The translations under genes and the position numbers were made by a program. Below, one piece after another: positions 32,962 through 42,217 of a stretch of 63,037 nucleotides of DNA (within the stretch, counting starts at the first letter, position 1; each line of letters starts with the position of its first letter). Location: the NCBI RefSeq assembly GCF_001655005.1, contig NZ_LXET01000052.1:1-63037 (forward strand), given 5' to 3'. The notes under the pieces were generated by a model. That model was not told where the DNA came from. It saw nothing but the letters and a program-made list of their open reading frames with translations, and made no database searches. Origin of the DNA: Hafnia paralvei ATCC 29927. GTDB lineage: Bacteria; Pseudomonadota; Gammaproteobacteria; Enterobacterales; Enterobacteriaceae.

Positions 32962-35436
32962 ATGCTTTATTCACCGAAAACGAAAAAAAATTTACTGGCT
33001 GTTTTGATCGCCCTGTTTTGCTACAGCGACAGGGTCGCGGCCGATCCTATGGTGGAATTTAACACCGACGTTTTAGATGCGTCCGATCGTAAAAATGTCG
33101 ATTTAAAGAGATTCTCATCCGATAACTATGTCGTTCCAGGGAATTATCTTTTAGATATCCGTGTTAATGGCCAAGCAGTATCACAGCAAAACGTAATCTA
33201 TCGCGCCACAGCAAATAATGCTGACACCAGCTTTGTCTGCTTGACGCCAGAGCAGGTCGATTTTCTCGCTTTAAAAAAAGAAGCCCAGGAGAAAATACAC
33301 CACGTTGACCCACAGTGCCTCGACATCAAAGCGATCCCTGGCGTTGAACTCAACAATCATGAAGGGATTCTGGATATCACCGTGCCGCAGGCATGGATGA
33401 AATATAACGATCCTGATTGGGTGCCACCAGAACGTTGGGATGACGGTGTGGCTGGCTTAGTATTTGATTACAGCCTTTCTGGCCAGATGACTCACCAGCT
33501 TAAAGAAGGTGATAGCACACACTCGCTGTCAGCCTATGGTCAAACCGGTTTTAACGCCGGTGCTTGGCGTATGCGTGGTGAATATCAGGCAAATTACGAC
33601 AATGATGGCCAGCATAATCTTGACTGGAATCAGGTGTATGCCTACCGCCCGCTGCCAAGTCTGGCGTCAAAACTGACCGTCGGCGAAATCTATCTTAACT
33701 CACAGGTTTTTGACACCGTTCGCTTCACCGGTATCAACATGATTAGCGATGAGCGCATGTTGCCGCCAAGCCTGCAGGGCTACGCGCCTGAAATTCACGG
33801 TATCGCAAAAAGCAACGCAAAGGTCACCGTTAGCCAAAGTGGCCGCGTTATTTATGAAACGACCGTGCCGGCGGGGCCATTTAATATTCAGGACTTGCGC
33901 AGTTCTGTACGCGGTACGTTGGACGTTAAAGTTGAAGAACAAGATGGTTCGGTTTCGACTTTTCAAGTCAATACCGCCAATATCCCGTATCTCACACGCC
34001 CTGGCTACGTGCGCTACAACACCTCTATCGGTAAGCCATCTCGCTATAACCACCAGCTAGAAGGACCGGCTTTTTACGTCGGAGACTTCTCATGGGGGAT
34101 CAGCAATGCATGGTCACTGTACGGAGGCACCATGCTGACGGGTAATGACTACAACGCATGGTCTTTAGGTCTTGGCCGCGATCTGAATGTGCTTGGCGCA
34201 TTATCTGCTGACGTGACGCAATCCATCAGTCGCGTCCCCGATCAGGATAGCCAAAAAGGGATGTCCTTTAAGCTTAGCTACGCTAAAACCTTCGACGAAT
34301 ATAACAGTGCAATCACCTTTGCAGGCTACCGCTTTTCTCAAAAGACATTCCGTTCTCTCTCTCAATATCTTGATGAGCGTTACCAGAAATACGACAACGT
34401 GGGTCGAGAAAAAGAGATGTACACCATTACGGGTAATAAAACCTTTTGGGCTGACAATCCTGACTGGGCGACCACCATGTTTCTTACCTACACCCATCAA
34501 AACTACTGGGATCGCAGCGGGCAAGATCGTTACGGGATCACGCTTGGGCGTTCTTTCCGATTGGCTGGTGTCAATGGCATCACGGCGAACGTATCTGCTT
34601 GGCGTTCAGACTATCAGGGTCGACGCGATGACAGCTTTGCCCTCTCGCTCTCCATCCCGATCGGCGATAGCCGCTGGATGGGCTATGACCTACAAAACAG
34701 CGCAGGCAGCACGACTCAGTTAGCGTCTTATAGCGATAACAGCGACTACAACAATCTGTGGCGAATACGAGCCGGTTTAGGTCAAAACGATCGCGCTGCG
34801 ATGGACGGTTATTACCAGCATCGATCTCAGATGGCCGAACTCAACGCTAACTTGAGTTATCAGCAATCTCGCTATGTTTCTGTCGGCGGCACCATGCGCG
34901 GTGGATTTACCGCCACGCAATACGGAGCCGCCTTGCATAACAGTAGCGCGACGCTCGATACGGCTCGCATCATGGTGGATACCAGCGGCATCGCCGGTGT
35001 TCCTCTTAATGGTAAGCATGCTTGGACCAACAGCCAAGGTGTCGCCGTCGTACCTGATGTCGTGAGCTACAACAGTTTTGATACTCGAATCGACGTTGAT
35101 GCGCTGGATGAGGATATCGAAGCCAGCAAAGCAATTTCGACAACGACGCTCACCGAAGGGGCTATTGGTTATCAGCGCTTTGCTGTTGCTCAGGGTGAAA
35201 AAATGATGGCACTCATTCGCCTTGCAGATGGTTCTTTCCCTCCGTTTGGTTCAGAAATTGTCAATCGCGACGGCGTGAGCGTGGCCATGGTGATGGATAA
35301 CGGTATGGCGTGGATCGCGGGTGTGACACCGGGGGAAAAACTCTCAGCCAATTGGAACGGCAAGAGCCAGTGCCAACTGAAAATTCCTGACCATAACCTT
35401 AACTCTTCCAAACAATTACTACTGCCTTGCCAGTGA
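32962..35436 (+). CDS. fimbrial outer-membrane usher, operon 1
   Basis: An 824-residue FimD/PapC-family usher, which forms the outer-membrane channel that polymerises subunits. Visible landmarks are the signal peptide (to VAA, ~residue 27), an N-terminal chaperone-binding region with VEFNTDVLDA and CLTPEQ, the long beta-barrel with the plug, the conserved PPSLQGYAPEIHGIA and PAGPFNIQDL segments, and C-terminal domains ending in a cysteine pair (SQCQLKI...LLPCQ). Full length. Confidence 0.93.
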   Translation: MLYSPKTKKNLLAVLIALFCYSDRVAADPMVEFNTDVLDASDRKNVDLKRFSSDNYVVPGNYLLDIRVNGQAVSQQNVIYRATANNADTSFVCLTPEQVDFLALKKEAQEKIHHVDPQCLDIKAIPGVELNNHEGILDITVPQAWMKYNDPDWVPPERWDDGVAGLVFDYSLSGQMTHQLKEGDSTHSLSAYGQTGFNAGAWRMRGEYQANYDNDGQHNLDWNQVYAYRPLPSLASKLTVGEIYLNSQVFDTVRFTGINMISDERMLPPSLQGYAPEIHGIAKSNAKVTVSQSGRVIYETTVPAGPFNIQDLRSSVRGTLDVKVEEQDGSVSTFQVNTANIPYLTRPGYVRYNTSIGKPSRYNHQLEGPAFYVGDFSWGISNAWSLYGGTMLTGNDYNAWSLGLGRDLNVLGALSADVTQSISRVPDQDSQKGMSFKLSYAKTFDEYNSAITFAGYRFSQKTFRSLSQYLDERYQKYDNVGREKEMYTITGNKTFWADNPDWATTMFLTYTHQNYWDRSGQDRYGITLGRSFRLAGVNGITANVSAWRSDYQGRRDDSFALSLSIPIGDSRWMGYDLQNSAGSTTQLASYSDNSDYNNLWRIRAGLGQNDRAAMDGYYQHRSQMAELNANLSYQQSRYVSVGGTMRGGFTATQYGAALHNSSATLDTARIMVDTSGIAGVPLNGKHAWTNSQGVAVVPDVVSYNSFDTRIDVDALDEDIEASKAISTTTLTEGAIGYQRFAVAQGEKMMALIRLADGSFPPFGSEIVNRDGVSVAMVMDNGMAWIAGVTPGEKLSANWNGKSQCQLKIPDHNLNSSKQLLLPCQ

Positions 35437-35442
35437 AATAAC

Positions 35443-35460
35443 GGCCGCTTTATGGCGGCC
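35443..35460. terminator. small hairpin between usher and chaperone genes
   Basis: GGCCGC-TTTATG-GCGGCC, no T-run. It could damp expression of or stabilise the flanking mRNA; weak evidence. Confidence 0.35.
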
Positions 35461-35483
35461 TGCTTAATAGCGAAAGGAATAAT

Positions 35484-36245
35484 ATGAACAAATTAACAGT
35501 CAAACGTTGGCTAAGCACGCTATGCCTATTCAGCGCCATTATAGGAAGCGCACACGCTGGGATCTCATTGGATCGTACCCGCCTCATTATCACGGGTAAC
35601 GATCGCTCGGCCAGCGCCAATCTGAGTAACACCAGTCCTGATATTCCTTTTTTAGCCCAGTCTTGGGTGGAAGATGCTGAAGGCAAAAAAATCACTTCAC
35701 CGTTAGTGGTACTGCCTCCTCTCCAGCGAATTAACGGGGGGCAAAAAGGCGTGGCTCGTGTCACCAAGACCAATGGTATCGATGATTTACCACAGGATCG
35801 TGAAAGCCTGTTTTATCTCAATGTCAGAGAAATTCCGCCTAAACCGACAAAACCAAACGTGTTGCAGTTAGCTATGCAGTCACGCATTAAGCTGTTTTAC
35901 CGCCCTAGCGCCATCGTGCCAAAAAGCAAAGGTGAGATATGGCAAAACCAAGTCGTTTTCCATAAGCAATCTGGTAACCGGATGACGATTGAAAATCCAA
36001 CGCCTTACTACATCACGATTATTGGTTTAGCACAGAAAACGGTGAAAGAAGGCGGAGGCAAACTGACTCAGTTTCCTGGCGTATTGGTTGCACCGAAGTC
36101 ATCACTCGATATTGACGTCACTAATTCCGCGGTGAGCAGTTTCGCGATGATGTACATCAACGATTATGGCGGCCATCCCGAACTGAAGTACAGCTGCCAA
36201 GGAAGCGTGTGTAAGGCATTACCTGCTGATCAGCAGCCTCGCTGA
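35484..36245 (+). CDS. periplasmic fimbrial chaperone (PapD family), operon 1
   Basis: A 253-residue chaperone that delivers subunits by donor-strand complementation. The signal peptide ends at AHA (~residue 25). The family signature DRESLFYLNVREIPP is present, as are SRIKLFYRPSAI with the anchoring Arg/Lys region, and NPTPYYITI. The short loop before it suggests an FGS-type chaperone. The C-terminus is extended with two Cys (YSCQGSVC), unusual for PapD-like proteins and possibly a disulfide. GAAAGGAAT precedes the ATG. Confidence 0.93.
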   Translation: MNKLTVKRWLSTLCLFSAIIGSAHAGISLDRTRLIITGNDRSASANLSNTSPDIPFLAQSWVEDAEGKKITSPLVVLPPLQRINGGQKGVARVTKTNGIDDLPQDRESLFYLNVREIPPKPTKPNVLQLAMQSRIKLFYRPSAIVPKSKGEIWQNQVVFHKQSGNRMTIENPTPYYITIIGLAQKTVKEGGGKLTQFPGVLVAPKSSLDIDVTNSAVSSFAMMYINDYGGHPELKYSCQGSVCKALPADQQPR

Positions 36246-36266
36246 CCCTACATAAAGGAGGATGTG

Positions 36267-36878
36267 ATGAAACAGTTCCGGTTACCGATAATTGTATTAG
36301 CCGCAATGCCGCTCATGTTGCAGGCGGCACCGACCTTTCGACAAGACTTCAGTCATGTCGAAGGGGAAAACGGCGTCGTTCATTTCTCTGGAAATGTTTA
36401 CGTCGCCCCCTGTGTGCTCGATCCCCAATCTCGTGAGCAATATATCGATCTGGGAGATATCAGCGCTCGGCTGTTTCATCAGTCAGGAGACCGCAGCAAA
36501 CTCATTCCTTTCACACTGCGCCTGCGTGATTGTTTGAGGGGCGCCTCTCAGTCCGCAAGCGATATAACAAGTCACAGCGTCGGACAACCGACTCAGCGCT
36601 ACACCAGCGGTGAACAGGCGGTTTCTCTCCGCTTGGAAGGGGAATCGTCTCCAATAAACCAAGACCTATTACGTATCCAAGGCGCCGTCAAAGGCGCGGG
36701 AATTCGCCTGCTTGATGACAAAGGACACGCATTAGCGCTTAACCAAAAAGCAAACACTTGGCTGCTCTCTCCCGGCGATAACGAACTACAGCTTAATGCC
36801 GCACTGGAATCCACACAGTCGAGCATCAGCGCCGGTGACTTTCGCAGCCTACTGCGGCTAATCATGGAGTATCAGTAA
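36267..36878 (+). CDS. minor fimbrial subunit, operon 1
   Basis: A 203-residue pilin-like subunit: signal peptide to LQA, VHFSGNVYVAPCVLDP with the first Cys, LRLRDCLRG with the second, AGIRLLDDKGHALAL, and the end GDFRSLLRLIMEYQ. It resembles the subunit at 32239. ATG 36267 follows AAGGAGG (36254-36260) at a good distance; the in-frame GTG one codon earlier is less likely. The stop overlaps the adhesin start. Confidence 0.85.
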   Translation: MKQFRLPIIVLAAMPLMLQAAPTFRQDFSHVEGENGVVHFSGNVYVAPCVLDPQSREQYIDLGDISARLFHQSGDRSKLIPFTLRLRDCLRGASQSASDITSHSVGQPTQRYTSGEQAVSLRLEGESSPINQDLLRIQGAVKGAGIRLLDDKGHALALNQKANTWLLSPGDNELQLNAALESTQSSISAGDFRSLLRLIMEYQ

Positions 36879-37936
36879 TGAAAAAAGTAAATCAGTTTAG
36901 CCGCCGTTGGAGTACTGCTCTCATTCTTGCTGCGCTAGCGTATACATCAAGCGCCCAAGCTTGGATCGAAGGTGAAGTCGTACCTAACAGTGGTACACAT
37001 ACGTATGACTTCGATCTGGAAACGATGGATATCTCCAACAACGTCATAGGGGGAACCATCTCTAAGTCATGGGATTTGGGCGGTAATTTCGGCGTCACTG
37101 AATACTGTACTCAACGGATTAATGACGCTCGTTATTACTCAACGACGTCAACCATGACCCCATCAACGTCAAACCCAGGCTACTACCGCTTAAATGAATA
37201 TTTTGACGTTAAAGTCGAGGTCTGGATTGCAGGGAATCGAAGCGAGTATGTGACGTCGCCCTTTACCGATGAAACCAACCGCTATAGTGAAAGCTGTAGG
37301 CCGCCGTCATCTCGTTTTAACAACGTGCGTTCGGGCTCAAAAGGGAAAATAACCTTCCGTATCACCAAACCCGTTATTAACGGTATTGTATTGGTGGATC
37401 ACGAACTGGTTAAGGTATTTGGTCGCCGTGGATTATTATCCGCGGGTGTTTTATCAGGTGAGGCATTATCCACTATTAATATTCGCTCTGGCATTATTAC
37501 CGTTCCAGACAAATGTATTATTAACCAAGGCACGCCAATTAGCGTCGAATTTGGAGCCATTCCTAATACCAGTGAAAAGCTAAATGGCAATAATTATGTG
37601 CAGCAAGTCCCTATTCAAGTTCAGTGTAAGGGGGGCAGTTTTGATACGGGATACCTTAATATAAAACTGGGTATTCAGTCTGCCGGTTCAGGTGTGGCAA
37701 GTTTTAACTCTGACTATTTGGGTACAAATGGCGCAAACGATCGTCGCGATCTTGGCATTGTCATAAAAGATTCATCAGGTAGCACGGTAGTACCCAATCA
37801 ATTCTACGACGTCCCTGGGTTTAATAATAACCAAGGTGTATGGAATTTAACCGCCGCGCCGATTGCAAAACCGGGCAGTATTATCCCTGAGGGGGAATTC
37901 GATGCTGCAGCTACCGTCGTCGCACAGTTTCAATAA
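36878..37936 (+). CDS. putative two-domain tip adhesin, operon 1
   Basis: A 352-residue protein about twice pilin length, as expected for a FimH/MrpH-like tip adhesin. The signal peptide ends at AQA (~residue 29). The N-terminal half (about 30-205) is unlike pilins, rich in Tyr, Ser and Thr with Cys residues, and should be the receptor-binding domain. The C-terminal half starts at about VPDKCIINQGTPISVEFGAIP and ends in FDAAATVVAQFQ, a pilin domain with IQVQC. It overlaps the preceding stop (TAATG). The ligand cannot be told from sequence. Confidence 0.82.
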   Translation: MKKVNQFSRRWSTALILAALAYTSSAQAWIEGEVVPNSGTHTYDFDLETMDISNNVIGGTISKSWDLGGNFGVTEYCTQRINDARYYSTTSTMTPSTSNPGYYRLNEYFDVKVEVWIAGNRSEYVTSPFTDETNRYSESCRPPSSRFNNVRSGSKGKITFRITKPVINGIVLVDHELVKVFGRRGLLSAGVLSGEALSTINIRSGIITVPDKCIINQGTPISVEFGAIPNTSEKLNGNNYVQQVPIQVQCKGGSFDTGYLNIKLGIQSAGSGVASFNSDYLGTNGANDRRDLGIVIKDSSGSTVVPNQFYDVPGFNNNQGVWNLTAAPIAKPGSIIPEGEFDAAATVVAQFQ

Positions 37937-37954
37937 CTAAGGAGAATAGCAACG

Positions 37955-38503
37955 ATGCCACAACGCCATCAATTATACGGTGCCGCTATTTTTCTGCTTT
38001 TGAGTGGCCCTATCTACGCGCAGACGGAGCTCATTGGCGGAGACATGCGCTTCCACGGAACCGTGGAGGCGCTGCCGTGCAGCGTCAAACCAGGAGGAGA
38101 TAAAATCGGTGTTAATTTCAAACAAATATCTACCAAAGATTTATATAGTAATAAAACGAGCCCGCCCGTTCCTTTTACCATACCTCTAGAAAATTGCAGT
38201 GATGCCGTATTTAAAACCGTTTCAGTCACGTTTAGTGGAATAGAAAGTACAGAACTTCCTAATCATCTGATTATAAATCCTGTCTCTCCAAGTTCAGCTT
38301 CAGGGGTTGCAATTGGTTTAAAAGAAAGCAATGGTTCGGCAATAGAACTCAATAAACCGACTACGGCAGAAAATATTGCTAACGGTTCTATGGATTTAAC
38401 ATTTCAAGCTTGGGTCGCAGGCGAACCAACTGCATTGCAAAATGGAGATATAACACTGGGGCCATTTACCGCCACGGCGAATTATACGCTGACTTATCAA
38501 TAA
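37955..38503 (+). CDS. minor fimbrial subunit, operon 1
   Basis: A 182-residue pilin family protein with signal peptide to IYA, MRFHGTVEALPCSV, LENCSD as disulfide partner, SGVAIGLKES and the end FTATANYTLTYQ with penultimate Tyr. AAGGAG precedes the ATG. It may be an anchor or terminator subunit. Confidence 0.87.
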   Translation: MPQRHQLYGAAIFLLLSGPIYAQTELIGGDMRFHGTVEALPCSVKPGGDKIGVNFKQISTKDLYSNKTSPPVPFTIPLENCSDAVFKTVSVTFSGIESTELPNHLIINPVSPSSASGVAIGLKESNGSAIELNKPTTAENIANGSMDLTFQAWVAGEPTALQNGDITLGPFTATANYTLTYQ

Positions 38504-38516
38504 AGGTTAATATCGT

Positions 38517-39191
38517 ATGGAACTCCAACTCTGTATTTTTGACAGTGACGTTTCTTTCGTTCAGGGAATAAAAGCAATTATTGATACCAAAAATATATCC
38601 ACACAATCTACGTTGGAATATTTTGATCGCGACTTTCAAAAACTCGTCGATCACCTTGCTACACCTATTTGGGGAAATAAACAGCAAATCATACTTTGTG
38701 ATATTGCTAGCCTACCTGAGGCACGGTTTAAAGCATTAAGTCTACTTCGTCATCAATATTTGAAAGGTGAGCAACGTCAGTTGATTATGCTCGTTGAAGA
38801 GGGGCAAGTTCCCCTGCTGTCAGCACTGTTCACCGAGCTGCCTTTGGCGAGTTGGTTCTGCAAGAAAGAGCCTCCCCAAGAATTAGTCAACATGCTGGAA
38901 CACCTGCGCTTAACCTCGTTTAGCGCTCCTTATTACAGCAGTATGATCCGTAAAAGCATTGAGCATTACCGCAATCAGGCATTTTCGGTGCCGAGGTATG
39001 GCATCACCCATACAGAATGGTGGCTAATGGAGGAAATTCTCAAGGGACAATCACTCACACAGATTGCTCTCAACAGTGGTATCAGCGTTAAAAGCGTTAG
39101 CTATCGCAAAAGGCGCTTAATGAAAAAGCTCAATGTGACCAGCACAGTGTCTCTGGCACAAACGTTCCGCCATCTAACGGGATTTGCTTAA
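38517..39191 (+). CDS. LuxR-type (BglJ/RcsB-like) regulator in fimbrial operon 1
   Basis: A 224-residue regulator with an N-terminal receiver-like domain (LCIFDSDVSFVQGIKAII, IILCDIASLPE) and a C-terminal LuxR-type HTH, YGITHTEWWLMEEILKG then LTQIALNSGISVKSVSYRKR. The receiver retains acidic residues, but phosphorylation is uncertain; BglJ-like members act without it, often paired with RcsB. It begins 13 bases after the last subunit gene, so it is co-transcribed and likely autoregulates the operon. Confidence 0.8.
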   Translation: MELQLCIFDSDVSFVQGIKAIIDTKNISTQSTLEYFDRDFQKLVDHLATPIWGNKQQIILCDIASLPEARFKALSLLRHQYLKGEQRQLIMLVEEGQVPLLSALFTELPLASWFCKKEPPQELVNMLEHLRLTSFSAPYYSSMIRKSIEHYRNQAFSVPRYGITHTEWWLMEEILKGQSLTQIALNSGISVKSVSYRKRRLMKKLNVTSTVSLAQTFRHLTGFA

Positions 39192-39193
39192 CT

Positions 39194-40849
39194 ATGCGCC
39201 GAATTTCACTGCGAGCTGGTTACTATAGCGCATTAGTACCAGCTCTTTTTTTTGGCGGTATCGTGATGACCGTTTACCTGCCCAACATGGGAGGAAGCGG
39301 GCTATCTTTACCTCTGAATATTCTGAGTTGGATAGCCTTATGCTGCTTTGCGCTACTTATCATTCAGGCGCCTAAAGTCTGGCAGCGGTATCGTCGCTCA
39401 GCATCGCTGTTCTGGCTTTATGCAGGATGTGTGGTGCTGGTTATTCGAGCACTGCTCACCCCTTTACCTTGGTTTAACGACGCACTGATCGTCGCAATCG
39501 GTATAGTCACCGGATTATCGTTCTACCGTTTATTACTCCAGTTACCGTGGCGGCGGCAGCACCTCTTCGCGATACTCTCCACACTGTGGATAGCGTCAGT
39601 TTTGCAGTGTGTCATCGCTGTTATTCAGCTATTTCATCTCAAAGCAGCGGCGTGGTGGGAGTTTCCACCCGCGCAGTTACGCCCCTATGGTATTTTCCAG
39701 CAGGTTAATGTCTTAGCGAGCTTTATCGCATGCGGCATAGCAGCCACGCTGCTATTGCTTTTATATCGCAGCAAAACTACTCGGTGGAAGCGCGTGCTGC
39801 TGCATATCAGCCTCTCGCTGCAAGGTTTTGTTCTTTACGCATGCCAATCACAAATTGGCTATCTGAGTACGGCGTTGGTCATACTCGCCTGTTTAGGACT
39901 GTTTTGGCCGCAGCGTTTTATCATCTTTGCCGCCATCATAAGCTTGGTGGCTGGGGGCATCCTGTCGTTTGCCGTGCATGTTTGGCTACAGTTTCCTATC
40001 GTAGTTCACACCGACAGTACCCATACTCGGCTGTTAATTTGGCAGCATAGCGGGCAGTTATTCAGTATGCATCCGCTGTTTGGATGGGGCGTTGGTAGTT
40101 TTGAGTCCGTTTTTCTGCATCAGTTTGGCGGACAAATCACTAACGTTGGCATCAGAACCGTCAGTCATCCGCATAATGAAATACTTTTGTGGCTGGTGGA
40201 AGGAGGGATATTTGCCGCCGTAGGAATGTTAATGCTGTTAATGGCAATCATCACGCTTTGGCTGAATGGGGGTCGGCTTCAACGAGCCATGTTACTAACC
40301 GCCTCTCCTATTGCATTACATATGATGACGGAATTTCCCTTATATCAATCGGCTCCACACTGGATTTTACTGATTGTGCTGCTGCGCTGTGCGGATCGTC
40401 CGTACTCCACAAGCACCATGCCGATGACCATGAGATGGATCCGTGGAGGCATGATATTTTTCACCGTATTCACCGCCGGTGTTTTAATCCAAACCCTGTA
40501 CCTACAGAATCAGCTAACGACCGTTGAAAGGAATGGCACACAATATGAGCTCCCGTCCCGTGCGGTTTGGCAGACGGTATTGCAACAGGATCGCTATGAG
40601 TATGACCGGCAAATGGGGGAACTGTTACGCTTTAATCACGTTCAGGATATTAATGCGTTGCGTAACGTTGAACATTGGGCCGCAGACTATACGCTTCGCC
40701 ATCCAGACAACAATCTGTATGCCGTTCGCATTCAAATCGCGACATATTTAAACGATCCCGTTCAGGCAGAACAACTCACTAATGAAGCCCGCTGGCTGTT
40801 CCCTGCAGATCCCCGATGGACAGTGAATCGCAATACTGAACAACCATGA
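39194..40849 (+). CDS. PglL/Wzy_C-type O-oligosaccharyltransferase or O-antigen ligase-like membrane protein
   Basis: A 551-residue polytopic membrane protein with about 11-12 hydrophobic segments. The region LRPYGIFQQVNVLASFIACG (about residues 166-185) matches the RP-G-QxN-LA pattern of PglL. The Wzy_C part at about 274-340 includes TRLLIWQHSGQLF, HPLFGWGVGSFESVF and SHPHNEILLWLVEGG, with the conserved His. Such enzymes transfer a lipid-linked glycan to protein (PglL) or to lipid A core (WaaL). It lies 2 bases behind the regulator in a fimbrial operon, so pilus or adhesin O-glycosylation is the most attractive role. The distinction from WaaL or Wzy rests on context. Confidence 0.78.
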   Translation: MRRISLRAGYYSALVPALFFGGIVMTVYLPNMGGSGLSLPLNILSWIALCCFALLIIQAPKVWQRYRRSASLFWLYAGCVVLVIRALLTPLPWFNDALIVAIGIVTGLSFYRLLLQLPWRRQHLFAILSTLWIASVLQCVIAVIQLFHLKAAAWWEFPPAQLRPYGIFQQVNVLASFIACGIAATLLLLLYRSKTTRWKRVLLHISLSLQGFVLYACQSQIGYLSTALVILACLGLFWPQRFIIFAAIISLVAGGILSFAVHVWLQFPIVVHTDSTHTRLLIWQHSGQLFSMHPLFGWGVGSFESVFLHQFGGQITNVGIRTVSHPHNEILLWLVEGGIFAAVGMLMLLMAIITLWLNGGRLQRAMLLTASPIALHMMTEFPLYQSAPHWILLIVLLRCADRPYSTSTMPMTMRWIRGGMIFFTVFTAGVLIQTLYLQNQLTTVERNGTQYELPSRAVWQTVLQQDRYEYDRQMGELLRFNHVQDINALRNVEHWAADYTLRHPDNNLYAVRIQIATYLNDPVQAEQLTNEARWLFPADPRWTVNRNTEQP

Positions 40850-41035
40850 TTCGGTCTAGGCACAAAAAATAACAAAGTTAGCATATTAGAAAATGTTGTC
40901 TTTATTGGACGCGTCTCAACATCGCGACCATGTTGACGTCGATGTCCCATATGGAAATTAGTGTTGTCCAAATGGCAACTCGCCTCACTCACACCTTGCC
41001 GTTATCCTTGCCGCCACTCTACTTGTGAGGATGCT

Positions 41036-42217
41036 ATGACACGTTTTCTAATCTGCAGTTTTATTCTGGTGTTGCTCTATCCCACTGGAATTGATATGTA
41101 TTTAGTGGGACTACCTCGCATCGCAGCCGATCTCAGCGCCAGCGAATCACAATTACATATCGCCTTCTCCGTCTATCTGACTGGAATGGGCTGTGCCATG
41201 TTGTTTGCAGGTAAAATCGCCGATCGGTCGGGAAGAAAACCGGTGGCGATCGTGGGAAGCGTGATTTTTATTATTGCATCCTCACTCTGCTCTCTAGCAC
41301 AAGATAGCTTGTTATTTCTAACGGGACGCTTTATTCAAGGCATCGGCGCGGGGAGTTGCTATGTCGTGGCATTTGCCATTCTGCGAGACACGCTAGACGA
41401 CCGCCGACGAGCAAAAGTACTCTCACTGCTAAACGGAATTACCTGCATTGTGCCAGTTCTAGCCCCTGTTTTTGGGCATTTAATTATGCTCAAGTTCCCA
41501 TGGCAAAGCCTGTTCTACACCATGATGACCATGGGTTTCTTGGCGTGTATGCTGTCCCTGTTTGTTCTGAAAGAGACTCGTCCTGAATCAGCCTCCGCAT
41601 CATCACCGTCACAAATAACTGCTGAATCACTGCTCACCCGTGTCTTCCTCAGCCGGTTAGCCATTACCACATTGAGCGTGTCTGTGATCCTCACCTTCGT
41701 AAATACCTCGCCGGTATTGTTGATGGAGATTATGGGGTTCGAGCGGGGAGAATATGCCATGATCATGGCGTTGACGGCGGGTGTGAGCATGGCAGTATCA
41801 TTCTCAACCCCATTTGCTCTGGATGTGTTTAAACCCCGGACGCTCATGATAACGTCTCAGGGGCTATTTCTGGTCGCCGCCGTAGTGTTAAGTCTCGCAA
41901 ACTCAAATACCGTGGCGCTCTTTGGCTTAACGCTAATCTGCGCGGGTTTCTCTGTGGGGTTTGGTGTGGCCATGAGTCAGGCTTTAGGGCCTTTTTCACT
42001 GCGCGCGGGCGTGGCTAGCTCTGTGCTAGGCATAGCCCAAGTTTGCGGTTCGTCATTCTGGATTTGGCTAGCAGCGATAATCGGCATCGATGCGCTGAAT
42101 ATGCTGATCGCAATTCTGATTGTCTGTAGCATAGTCAGTCTCTCATTGATCATGCTCGTTACGCTCAAGAGTCCTGTACCCAACCATGAAGAAATCCATC
42201 AGCAGTCTCGATCTTAA
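41036..42217 (+). CDS. mdtL: MdtL, MFS drug efflux transporter
   Basis: A 393-residue major facilitator protein very close to E. coli MdtL (391), a multidrug/chloramphenicol exporter. It has 12 hydrophobic segments, the MFS motif GKIADRSGRKPVAI after segment 2, and LLYPTGIDMYLVGLPRIA at the start. The ATG at 41036 follows GAGG and aligns with the E. coli start. It overlaps yidZ by 32 bases; mdtL and yidZ are also neighbours in E. coli. It is not related to the fimbrial genes upstream. Confidence 0.93.
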   Translation: MTRFLICSFILVLLYPTGIDMYLVGLPRIAADLSASESQLHIAFSVYLTGMGCAMLFAGKIADRSGRKPVAIVGSVIFIIASSLCSLAQDSLLFLTGRFIQGIGAGSCYVVAFAILRDTLDDRRRAKVLSLLNGITCIVPVLAPVFGHLIMLKFPWQSLFYTMMTMGFLACMLSLFVLKETRPESASASSPSQITAESLLTRVFLSRLAITTLSVSVILTFVNTSPVLLMEIMGFERGEYAMIMALTAGVSMAVSFSTPFALDVFKPRTLMITSQGLFLVAAVVLSLANSNTVALFGLTLICAGFSVGFGVAMSQALGPFSLRAGVASSVLGIAQVCGSSFWIWLAAIIGIDALNMLIAILIVCSIVSLSLIMLVTLKSPVPNHEEIHQQSRS

